Below the pieces are notes generated by a model. That model made no database searches. It was not told the origin of the DNA and was given only the letters and a program-made list of their open reading frames with translations. DNA of 64,000 nucleotides, taken from the NCBI GenBank assembly GCA_038503065.1, contig JBCAMK010000002.1, forward strand, positions 1,612,001-1,676,000, written 5' to 3'. Shown here piece after piece: positions 1-11,408 of the stretch. The DNA is from Paragyromitra xinjiangensis (lineage: Eukaryota > Ascomycota > Pezizomycetes > Pezizales > Discinaceae). Both the position numbers and the translations under genes were made by a program. Every line of letters begins with the position of its first letter. Position 1 is the stretch's first letter.

Positions 1-972
1 TGAAAGGGCTATTTTCTCATGAAGATAAATGTGATCGTACCGTGTGGTTTTCTGCAAGAAAAGGCAGTAGGAATGAATTGCCTCAGTATGATCTATGCTT
101 GACAAGTGTGAAGTATATAATATATAGGTATGTGGCCTTGAAGATGTATAAAAAAAGAGCCTGGGACAGATGGGAGTCTAAAGGAATTAGACTCATTTTG
201 AAGAAACAAATATTCGAGAGAAAGAACAAGACACATAGTGACGCTGCCTACTGTTGCCTAATAGTATAAAAGCTGGACGCCTGAATCCCTGAATCAGAGC
301 CTAAGCGCATACCTATACGTACGTAGTTTGAATGTTGACGCAAAACCGCACTTTGGGATCAGATCATCCAAAACGCTTTGCCTTCTTGATTTTTAAGGCA
401 CATAGGTATAAGCACACAAATATCCTACAGGCTACAGAAAACAAGAAGGGCGCTTATAACAGGATAGTTGTGCTGTGGATGCCTGAATCTCCCGGATATC
501 GTGATATGTCAGGGCTGCAGATACTACATAAGTTTCCGCTTCTGGAATATTTTCGCGAGGGTTGCTGTAGGCAACTAACCTCTGGAGCTCATTAGCAGAC
601 CGGTTACATTTTGAGCATGTGGCCTCCAGGACAAGCGCCGATCAGGGTTTGGGTACCGCTATAGATGTAACTATGTAGGGAGCGGTTGCAACGAAGGTTG
701 GCCCACAAAGAGTTGGAGGGGTATATGTGATCGAGAGCAACTCAACTGGCTATAGTGTGAGCGAGTAACTGTGTGCTATGACTTACTATGTCGATGGAGC
801 TCTCCTGTGTCGGAACCAAGTGTAGGTTTAGAATCTCGCATCCGTTTCATTAGTAAAGACCCTACAATCGAATATCTACGAGGCGTGGGAATGTATCAAT
901 TCCGGTGTTCCCCGATAAATAAAAGACCATGACACCAACAGGGGTTAAACCTGCGCGCGGCACATTTTACTT

Positions 973-1492
973 ATTGTCCATGATCAAAAGTCTGCGTGTC
1001 CCCAGCGTAGCAACCGTAACCATCGCCTTTCTTTGCGAAAAAATAAAACCTTGTCAAAACTCAACCAATATTGCAGGGAAAAATCGAAAAAAATAGGATT
1101 AGCAAAAGATACTCTTAGGCATCAATTCAGCATCTTGGACATGTAAAATACCATTGGGTTGTGTACTAGTTGCACAAAGTTTGTCTGTAGGGTGGAGGTC
1201 ATTCTCATGTTCATGTCCTATGCATGCTCTGCAACCGAGGCTTGGCATTTTTAGGGGGTCAGGTCATTACTTGTATGTGACGATTTTCTCAATTGAGGCC
1301 ACCAAAATGACCCCAGTTCTTCAGCCAAAAGCTCCCATTTGGTCAGCGAGTCTTGGGGTTGATATTTCTATTTTTTTCCATTTTTTTCCTCCAATATTGG
1401 TTGAGTTTTGACAAGGTTTTATTTTTTCGCAAAAAAAGGCGATGGTTACGGTTGCTACGCTGGGAACACGCAGACTTTTGATCATGGACAAT
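973..1492. repeat. Large inverted repeat (about 122 bp arms)
   Basis: The left arm (about 973-1096) and right arm (about 1368-1492) are reverse complements with only a handful of differences, including runs of A/T of unequal length. About 270 bp of unrelated sequence separates them. Such a structure could be a foldback or MITE-type element, or two inverted copies of a small repeat. No transposase frame lies between the arms. An apparent minus-strand frame crossing the right arm is most likely chance. Confidence 0.8.
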
Positions 1493-1571
1493 ATCTTTTT
1501 TCCAATGACTTTCAATGGCAGCAGTCGAAGAAAGGTCTAGAAACGTGCGACTAACAGAAAATGCATTAGCA

Positions 1572-1682
1572 AATGTATCAAGTGATGCATTTATAAGTAA
1601 AATCCCCCGGGAATGCATTATTTTGTGCCCTTTCTCACTTCGAAGCTTCTTTCGCGTGGGCAATGTATCAAATGATGCGTTT
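1572..1682. repeat. 21 bp imperfect direct repeat
   Basis: Positions 1572-1592 and 1662-1682 match over 21 bp with two differences, both A/G transitions. They lie just outside the large inverted repeat. Function unknown. Confidence 0.55.
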
Positions 1683-2712
1683 CCGCACCTTGTAGAGCTA
1701 CAATAGCCACAACCCTAGGTAGTTTCGGTCTGCTAATCCAATAGGTCGATCGCCTAGTTAGATCGTATAAAATATGATCTTCGCCATCGTTCCTTCATAT
1801 CTAGTGTGCATACGTATGTACTTTACCAGCGCCAACTTATTAACCCGCCTCGATACAGAATAGATGACATGGCCAACATAACTATCCCTATAAAAGTGAT
1901 TGACCTTAGCTACCCCAGGATTCACTCAACCATTGGATAACAACCCACCCTATTTAGAGAAGGCTTCCAGGAAAATTGACATTACTTACCAGGGACACAA
2001 ATGGTCATCCGAGTAGGCGTTCGCACAGTTCAACTGAAATTACCCCTCACCCGAAAACGTGACAATCGGCTCATGTTTAACGGGAGATTGCGAAGAGATT
2101 TTTTGGTTGGGTATTAGGATATCTACTGAGACGACAGTCTCAAGTAACATCGTCGATCGCAAGGCGTGGTCAATTAGTCGTTGCACCAATTAGAAAAAAC
2201 AAAGTATCTACATGGTGCGGGGAGGTGAATCAAACACCAAGATAAATAGGCGTAGCCCATCCGATCAAAATCTTTCTGCGGAGTAAAACTATTTTGGCCG
2301 GATTATCTTGCCACAATCGCAAGACTTGGACGTAGCTGCATAAATGGGTGGAATGATTCAAATATTGATTTTCATTTCAGCTGCCACCCACTATCTCTTC
2401 CCTGATCGTCGCAGTGCACGTGGCGGTTGTGGAGATGCAGGCTGGAGGCGCGCACGATATGGAGGCGCATACGCAGTTACCCGCGAGACCACCACTTCAA
2501 CCTCAGCCTTGAGCCCCGACCTTGAGAGAGTCACGCATTGAAGAGAGCTACTAGCAAAACATTAAAATAAGTTACTAGGAGAATATCGTATCGGAGAAGT
2601 GAGTAGGAAGGAAGAAGGATGAAAATGGATAAGTAAAGTACGAACCAGAGCAATAGGCGTAGCCCAACATACACGGTCGAGAAACCTAAATCTTTCTAGT
2701 TTCAACTGCGCT

Positions 2713-4521
2713 CTACAAACTCTCTACACTAACAATAAAGACTTTCACAGGTCTTAACAAACCGGACTCGTAGAGCGGCTTGCCTCCCTCAAAGTGCCAC
2801 CAGGCCGCAAACGTGATCCTCTCTCCAGTCTTTGGTTTGCTCTGCAGATACCAATCAGGGAACTCGATAACAACGAGATCTTCGTTAGTTGAGCTGAATG
2901 CTGCTTCTACTGGTAAAAATTCGTCACCGATGAGTCTATTTGGCCACGGATTCGTAACTCGAATAGAATTAAAGCCTATTGATCCCAGTTCCGGACTTAA
3001 CGAACGACGTGATATCAACCTTGTATGGCGGCTTCCGGGCTAGACCTGCATCGTTGCCATTGACGAAAACTTGTGCGATATTATCTACCCTCCCAAGATT
3101 GAGGGGGACTTTACTACTGCTAGAGTAGCGGGAGACGTTGGAGTTTGTCTCCTATGTCGCGGTGCCAGAAAAATGTGCGATGTTGAAATCACTATTCTTG
3201 TAGAGAGATTCGAGTTTATCGATTTTGAGAGATGAATTTACTCCAAACCCTTCAGGAAAGCTAACAGTCCAAGGCCCGGGGATGGCGGCCTCCGAGACGC
3301 CAGTGATTTCAAGAGGTTTAGTTTTGCCATTTTTGAGGGTGCGTACGTACTTGTCGTTCTTACGAAAGAGCAAATTGTTTTCTGGTCAAAAAACTTTAAT
3401 GGTAGCGGGAGCGACAGGTTCAGGTAAACCACCGTCGAAAAGAACTACGATTTCTGTAGTTCTAAGAGCGGAAGGGTGGGCTTTGAGGCTGATAGTATTG
3501 CCTTCGAATCGTGTCATCATCTGGGGGGGGGGGGTGGAGTCTGGGGTACCCGCACCGGTTGAACTCTCTGAAGCAAGGAAACCATTCGTGCCTGGCCCGA
3601 AACCTGCGGCAGCATAGCCTGTGCCATACGCAGTCACCCCCAACAGGTAGATAGAAAACGAAACCGACATTTCCTCGCCTAAAAGTTTCTAGTTTCGCCC
3701 AAAAGGTTGTAACTGAAATGTCTGCAGAAATGTTGGTATAAGGTGCCTAGTTCGGGGGAGGGAATGAGGCCGTCTAGAGGAGAGTTGTCCCATTCAATGA
3801 ATCTTGAATCAATTCTATAGGGGTGCTATTTTGACCGAAAATGATAAATACTGACTCGGCTGGGTCAAGCATTAGAGAGACAAAAGCTCTACCATTTTTC
3901 CGTCCGTAAGCTTGAGATGTCGCAGTACGTTTCCCACTCTCAGCATACCATATTTCCGGAACACTGAAAACAGTTCGTAGAGAAACAACCGACTAAACCG
4001 GTTTTCTAATTCCATTACTAACGAAGTAGACATCATTGCCGCCGGGAGCTGTTAGCCCCATTGAGCGCAAGTGTGTCAATCGCGTCCCTGAATACCGGTC
4101 CATTTTCCTCTAGCAAACTGGGATATGCCAAAACCGCGATATCTTTGTAATAGCCCAGTTTTCTCAACGGTTCCTTGAGCACAATGCTGCTCGAATTGGT
4201 CATCGTCTCATTGCTGTCGGTCCTAAGCCTATTCTTTGTCCACACAAGTCGCTGCATCGATTTATCTAGCGTAACGCAAGGTCCTCCATCACCACTATAC
4301 CCAGGCGAGTTATGCAGCGAAATTTCGAGTCCGTATTTGCTAGTTTCATCGAAGGTATGCTCAAGGGGGTCAAACTGCTCGTCGCTTCCATAGGAGGCTT
4401 CGCTGATGGGGATTCCGACGCCGACATTAAAGATCAATGCACCAGTGTAGCCAGATCTTTTCATGGCTTGGAGGTCTTTCGTAATAGCATCTTTATTCGG
4501 GTGACCATTCATCCAAAGTCA
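2713..4521 (-). pseudogene. GH106 alpha-L-rhamnosidase pseudogene
   Basis: Intact members remove terminal alpha-L-rhamnose, for example from rhamnogalacturonan or rhamnosides, and are usually around 900-1000 residues. This copy retains three regions. The N-terminal part (4512-4033) has the family signatures WMNGHPNKD, GALIFNVGVG and LHNSPGYSG. The end of the catalytic region (about 4045-3830) reads NDVYFVSNG then VPEIWYAESGKRT and LDPAESVF. The C-terminal beta-sandwich (3430-2713) has GPWTVSFPEGFG, AHFSGTAT, LNLGRVDNIAQVFVNG and VTNPWPNRLIGDE. The middle, perhaps 500 residues, is missing, since the N-terminal part runs straight into the later segment near 4040. In-frame stops lie at 4519-4521 (TGA), 3993-3995 (TAG), 3386-3388 (TGA) and 3152-3154 (TAG). 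Frame changes are needed near 4045 and near 2995. Between about 3670 and 3830 the family frame is lost. It cannot make an enzyme. Confidence 0.85.
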
Positions 4522-7500
4522 GATAACGTGACAACCAGAAGAGCTTGCTGGACACGTAAAAGCGGTATCTAAAGTATCTGATCCCACTGGTGCCGCGAGC
4601 GTGGTGAAACCCACAGGAAAATATACCTGAAATATCAATTTCTATTCAAATGGGTTAGTTGCTGTAAGATATACATATTCAGAAGGGACTCGACCAACCA
4701 CTGCGAGTAGCTTCACTATGCGTGTACTCGACAATTGCAATAGTATCGCTCGATAGATCACGTTCTAGTGATCCGATGATGAAGCTGGTTATCTTTAGCC
4801 AAAAGGAATATATTTAAACAATTGACATTAAATCGATTCTCTATCAAGTCATCGTAGTACATGTGATACAAACAACTTTCGCTACTAGACAAATGCATTA
4901 GACTCCCCAAATTGACCTTCCAGTGCTCGAGGTTTTCCGGGTATCAGTCGGGATAGTCATTGGAAATCCCGGGCCACCGGCTAGTAATTGTTTGGGTTAT
5001 TGAGAAGCGAGGTTATGTTCTCTCTAAAAACCGCGACAGCTAGCCAGAGACAAATTTAGATTTGCTTTTCCGTTCCAGTCTTCAATTATTAGGATATCTC
5101 TATATATTTTATTGTATAATTGCAATATTGAGAAAAGCGTAATATAATACCACCGCGGGAAAATCCGGCGCTAAGCTCATAAAACATGAGCTAATCCTAA
5201 CTAGTACTGCACAGTAAATCAAAACAAAGAAAACCTCTTTGAAATTTTATTACCTCCCTTTTATAGTAGAATCGATAATACTCGAGCAGTTTCTAGGGTT
5301 TTCATCATACAATCAGACCCTTTACGGAAATCAATAATTGTGCTTGCAACAATGATGAGACACAACAAGCCACGTACGCGTACGTACACGCACACATACC
5401 TATACAGCTCTACCTCATACAAATCCAAGACATAAAGGATCCTCGTAATGAAAAGGTGGCTATATGGATTTGGGTGTTTTGTTTATTTCATAATCTAGAT
5501 TGGTTTCGACTCTCGTTCACCATATCTGATTGGAACTTGGATAGAATTTCATCGAGATCAGCCTATCAACATGTACGCTTCGGCGATTTACTCATTCTAA
5601 GTTGTATTCAGACCAGAGATAAAGTGCTTGGGTTTACATGGATGTTAAGATCTGAGCAGTGGCGGTATAGCGGTATCGCTTTCACTCAGTTTTACCGTAT
5701 TCTGGGATAGCATTTGCATGCTTCTAACTACATGACGTACGGCCATTCTATTTTCTTTCGCAGTTCGATACACGTGCACGTATACTGCACCTAATACCAA
5801 AGTATGAATCGTAACATCAAAGAATCACAGTAAATAACTAATTAGCCAGCAAGCTGCTTTAATCAAGAAAATCATTCTGGTTCCCTCCTGATCAGTCATA
5901 TCCCCATTATCATTGAAGTAGTACATGCATACAATGTCGCACCAACCCAGGGCCAGTACAGGCATATGGCATGAGAGTATTTCCTATTGCTCGTGACCTA
6001 TAACAAATACATAATTGGCGACTTAAGTTAGTAAGAGAAGTCTATTACCAATTCGATGAATCAAAATCATACTAGCCGACAAATTTAATCAGTCTTATGG
6101 GTACGAAACGTCAACAAAACCAAACGCCAACGAGTAACCCACGAGAATGAGAAACCAAATATTCAGAAACTCCACATGTACTCCTGTCCATCCGATCATC
6201 CTCCGTTTTTTCTTAGACTGCCCAATCTCGTTGGGTCTGTTGATATGAGCAACTTTCGAATTCACCCCGGTGTAGCCTGCTGCTGTTGCGTATTCAAAAG
6301 ACTGCCTAAACCTATCAGACACAATACTGTCTGATCAGCATTAACTAGGTCTCAATAATTGCCTCCGAGGTAAGAGTTAGAAATAGGGGAAGTGAACTCG
6401 TATAGTGTGGCGTTTTCGTGCACAGATTTCACTACCCCTGTCTCCAGACTCTTATCTTAGTGACGAGTCAACTCTTTCAATATTTTCTTAGACACCTTGT
6501 TAGTTTGACCATCCGTATCATATCTAAATCCTCCTTAAATCTTATTGGTACATGTACCTTCATAAAATCTAGGCCCTAGGCAGGTTCTAGCCCTATCTTC
6601 ATTATATTAGTCTTGGTTTCTTTATCGAACAGTACGGAGGCCGGCGTTATTACCGGCCCCAGTCCGAGTCTCATCTTTCGGAACAATATTAAGCGAGATT
6701 CAACGGGAACCCCAAAAACCGGGGAGGAAAGTAACTTGCATTGCGTCAGCTTTCCACATTGCATAGCATGCAATCGGGGCTCGTGTGTGGGACACCCATG
6801 GCCTAGGATCGCCAAGAATCCCATAGAGGTATGAGAGCGGGGATCGGTATAGCTAGGCAGCGAACACTGCAGGAGATGCGCTGATAGTGCGATGGAGCGT
6901 GACCAAATGTTTTTCCCCAACCCAAGTAACGAACACCCTAGCCATACTAGGTGCTTCGTACAGAGTGACAGCCGTTATAGCAGGCATCATGTTCTATCAT
7001 GCTCGGGTACGTACACTAGACTCGAGCATCCCTAATACATACCGGGGTATAGGCTTCACATCACTTGCGTAGTGCCTTATCGAATAGATACCCCTACCCC
7101 CACATCTTCACACCGACAGCTCTTACCAGGAAAGATTCAGAAGCTACAAAGGGATTTAGGGGTGCACTAGCTCAACCAATATGTTACTTATTAAGACAAT
7201 AAGTAAGGCTTAAATACAAGTATAATTTTCTTTCTAGATCTTGTGATGATCCAAACTCACATATTATGGCCGTTTAGCCTAGCAAACACGTACACCCCGC
7301 ACTCCCAAGATATACGTGCTTTTAAATTTTACCAATAAAGCTTTTCAGGCACGCTCGCTCTGGAAGGCACCATTTTGGCATGTTGCGTTATCTAAGTTTA
7401 GGCTAGAACTGAATCATAAGATGTGACTCGGATGCCTTGGGCCTATCACGCCGCCTGAGGAGCAAAATCCTGAGTGAGACAATCGCAGGCCGCCCCAAAA

Positions 7501-10500
7501 GTAGCGTACACTAGTAAGTCTCAATCTATGGGCGTTGGACGATATCTCACTATAACGACAAATCACTTTGATTTTGGCTTAATCGCATTACGAAGTCAGA
7601 AATCGTTTCGGTATCGACAGTTTAGTTGCCAAAAGCAATATAACACTTAACGTTGCCTTTTTGCTTTAGCCTGAAAAAAAGAGCCGCCGGGTACCGCTTA
7701 CTTCCGCGAGTGAATTTTGGGAACCGAAGAAGATCAACTGCAGGCGGATTAATTGAAATCAAGACTGGAAAATCCAGCTCCCTTGTAGTCTTGTACTCGG
7801 TCATTTCTAGCTCCTGTGGTAGGCCTTTGGTCTTATTGGTTTAGCAGTGAGCAGACGTAAGAGCAGTCGTATTTTCATAATTATAAATCCTAAATAGCGC
7901 AGCATACGTATACGTTTGTCTCGAACCAAACCCAATTAGGCTTAGTGTGTTTCTTGTGTTCACATCACCCAGAGCCCCAGAGGCTGGTTCGAGACAAACG
8001 TATACGTATACGTACATAAATATACAAGTTATTAGCAATAGAGCGGGTCTATAGCTTATATAATGGCAAGTAGATAGATAAATACACAGATAGGCTCTTG
8101 ATTAAGTGCATTGGTATGACAAGGCTTCCAACAATTGTCAGAAACGTTTCAACTACTAGCACGAAGTTCGTGCTATCGTATTCACAGACTTGCAATTAGT
8201 GCTAACGTTTCCAGGCCTAACACTATCTCAAGGATCTTTAGATACCTAGGCCTGTAGCCTGTCAACCCCGGTTAACCCTTTTCACCCTCATACTAGTACT
8301 ACGATGAAAATGCATGCATATGGCTCCCACCGCGTTCACACAAACCTAGATCTCTCTATATTTTGTTTTACTCTTTCCTACTTGCGATAACTCACACCTA
8401 CAGGTCCGTGCTTAACCACGGTATGCATATGCGCATCTACTTCAACCAATATAAAGCTGAGTTATATGCATCCAAAACTCGGAAAGGCATGAAACATTCG
8501 CGACCAAGGGGCAGATTCCCGAAAGCTTGGGTTAGCTAGCTAGGCTATTAGGCATTCTCTGGGATCCTGAGTAAATTCATATGTGGCATACCAGAGGTAA
8601 AAAAACCTCGCTTACCGATGGCCGAGATCGCCTCGACCGTTCCTTGCTCTAAATGACGTTTCAGATAAAACTCGGATCGATCATGTGTCACCAAGCGGTG
8701 TAGATAGATCGATCTAATAGTCGGCAGAGAAACTATTGGAAGGTAGCTCCTAAGAGAGCCGTAAATACGTGCTTTGCCGATCGGCCGAGTAAGCGAATAT
8801 CAAGACCAAAGTTAATAATACACTATGTAGGAAACCCCTGGGTCGGAGTGTATGTTCCTGTCCCCTTTTATCCTAATAAGGCTACTCGTGTTTTACGATG
8901 TTTGCCTGGTGAGATAATAAATGGGTTATGAGGTTGCTTAATTTTTTCGAGTGATATTTTGTGATCAAAACGATGCCCCTTTTTATTTCGACGGGGCCCC
9001 AGGTCCCTTGCCAAAGGTTAAGGTCTCGAGCCTTTAGCAGCTTCTTAAAATCTGCACCTATTAGATAAATATTACTATCGATATATTGTTTGGGCCTGCA
9101 TAGAAAAGCTATCCTTGCTAATGTCGTCTATGTGAGGCGGTGTCTAGATAGGAGTTACAAACCGCGGACCCAAAGTAGTTACCGAGATTCAGAAAGGCGC
9201 TTCTAGCAACATATTTTCTCCATGTGTATCGGGATGTCGTACTTTGCTGAGTTCCATACATCTCTTGGCCTTCTTCCCGTGCCTTTTTTTGCATGGTCCA
9301 AGTTTCAGGTTTCAAGTCCCGGCTAAACTGAACATAAAAGTTACGCAAGATTTACTTCATAAAAGAAGCAGTGTCCCAAACAAGCAACTGGTAGTATCAT
9401 CTATAGATAATATCTCCTTGCCGGACCCGAAGAGGTGGCCCGAACCCCCTGGCCTTCGATCTATGTCCCTCGATTTTACATCAGGGGCTAGGCGAGTCGC
9501 GCAAAAAGTTATTGGACGATTGACAAATATTAGTTTGCTCGAAAATACTAAATTAATTGATATAAACTAGTATTTCCTATTGAGACCGGAACTTGGCGTT
9601 ACTCACACTAGGAGACGGCAAGTTCACCGAAATGTTCTTTTTGGGGTAAGACGGTGAATCTCTACATGAGCCCCGCCCGAGACTAGATTACCCGAAAAAG
9701 CTTGACAGGCTGGTGATGAGAGGACCTCTGAGACAATTTGTTGGTGGGACACGAATATGTGCCCTTCAGCTGGCTGGAAGTATTGACGTTTTTTTAATGT
9801 GGTGGATTTACTTGAGTTGGGACTTGGATTATGCCGTAGTATTTACTCGCAATCGAAATCGATAAAAGAGGTGTTTTCGGGTTTTTCTGCTGTAGGTTGA
9901 ATCTACCAATTGCAGTACGTAGGGATGGTTTTCTGCAGAGTTCTGTTCATCCCATCTAATTTTTGTCTCTTGTGCAACGTGCAAGAAACCGGGCAGGGTT
10001 GGCAGGAAGGAGAGAAAAACACTACCCCTGACCCGGTCCAATCCACGTTGGCGCTAGAAAGTATAGTTTTCAACTTATCTAGGTATGATTCGCCATCCCA
10101 CGTACGCGTTGTGTTTGTTCCGAGCACGTAGTATCGGTTAGAGCTAGGTACAAATAGAGGTCTAGATGGATGATCCTAATATGGAGTGTGGCCGACGTTT
10201 GATCGGGACTACAATACTCCAGACTCTACAGTGTGGCAAGTTAACCAATCCATGTGGGGATGATATCAGACCACTAGTTTTCCTAATGAATAGAGTTTGT
10301 TTGATCTTCGTTCAGAGAGATTACAGTGGCGCTGAATCCTAGAGACCCTGATGTTGCAGTCGCGGTTATGAGTGTTGGTTACAATCGTGCTATTGTTCGG
10401 CCTAGTTAGAGCACAGGTTCTTTGGTTCTTCGGTTTTTCGGCAGTATGACTGCGAGGGTGGGCTTTTGTCAAACCTCCGCTAAAAACTCTCGCAGGAATT

Positions 10501-11408
10501 CCCGGGGCACACCTCACGCTGCCAGCCATGTCTCTGTCAATAGATTTCAATTAGTACTGTTGTTTTGGATTGTATGAGCTAGACAGCGGTCGCTGGGATT
10601 GTTAGTTGGCTAGGACTAAGCTATTATATAGACAGTAGAATAGACTAATATCAATACCCCAGAGTATGCACAGAAGGACCCAGATATTAACTCCTTTCTT
10701 AGCAGGAAGGCAAAGCTTCCAGGGTTAGGGCACTACGAACCAAATCCTAAGCCGGAGAGTAACCAGGAACCCCTGGGAACTTCAAGTCACGTCATGTACT
10801 AGGGCCAGGCCTCACGATATATCTACGGTAGCCTATAGAACGAATAACACACCGTTCCAACATATCGCAACCCCTAGCATCAATAGAGGACTGTGAATTC
10901 AGAAGAAGCTTGCATACCACTATAAACCTGCGTCCTATCCTACAATACAATTCGTCATGCACCCCAGACACCTCACATTCGCTTCGCGCACAGGGTATAT
11001 TTCCATGAACACAAGCATCGGCTCGATTTGGTATACCTAGGTACCATGCGCTAGAGTAAGGCCGATGAGGAACGAGCGTACCCACCACGAAACTCCGCGG
11101 TCTGGATAAATATTACCGGTTATTGTACTCGTCCCCGCGTTCTACAGGGATAGGCCTATGAGCCAGATTGGTACCTAGTAATCATTACCCCAGCAATCCC
11201 CGCGCTGCTGTCTTCCTTGTTAACCACATGTGACGCTTAATAGCCCTGCAGCCGTTTGTCACACACGCTGACCGTTACAGCTCGGTGGTACTATGCACCC
11301 GAGCAACCGTTTTTTCTTGATCTTATATCTTCAAGGCACTTGGTCAGGTTTTTGGATCTTTCCTATCAACAGTCGTCAAACTCTCTAGTTTTGAACAGCA
11401 TCGCCAAA
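4522..11408. other. Gene desert of about 6.9 kb
   Basis: No frame longer than about 115 codons and none with a recognisable motif on either strand. The stretch holds a 25 bp perfect inverted repeat (7904-8009) and a small palindrome at 8158-8174. The segment around 6570-7075 is less AT-rich than its surroundings and carries overlapping open frames on both strands, but I recognise no product. I see no tRNA or rRNA. The last few hundred bases should hold the promoter of the downstream regulator. Confidence 0.55.
7904..8009. repeat. 25 bp perfect inverted repeat
   Basis: Positions 7904-7928 and 7985-8009 are exact reverse complements, separated by 56 bp. Each arm contains alternating TACGTATACG sequence followed by TTTGTCTCGAACC or its complement. 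It can fold into a stable hairpin and may be a minimal foldback element. No coding sequence is associated with it. Confidence 0.8.

Larger units (their letters stand above)
1..2712. other. Gene-poor stretch with repeats
   Basis: I see no convincing gene here. The short open frames lack recognisable motifs. The stretch contains a large inverted repeat (973-1492) and a 21 bp direct repeat (1572-1592 and 1662-1682), listed separately. The remainder looks like decayed intergenic DNA. Confidence 0.6.

Noticed and set aside
1343..1663. 106-codon minus frame crossing the right inverted-repeat arm
   Set aside because: Lys/Arg/Asn-rich because it reads A-runs in the repeat; no motif and no support outside the arm.
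6570..7075. GC-balanced segment with overlapping frames, considered as a mitochondrial or organellar insertion
   Set aside because: Fungal mitochondrial DNA is usually much more AT-rich, and no mitochondrial gene or rRNA motif was recognised.
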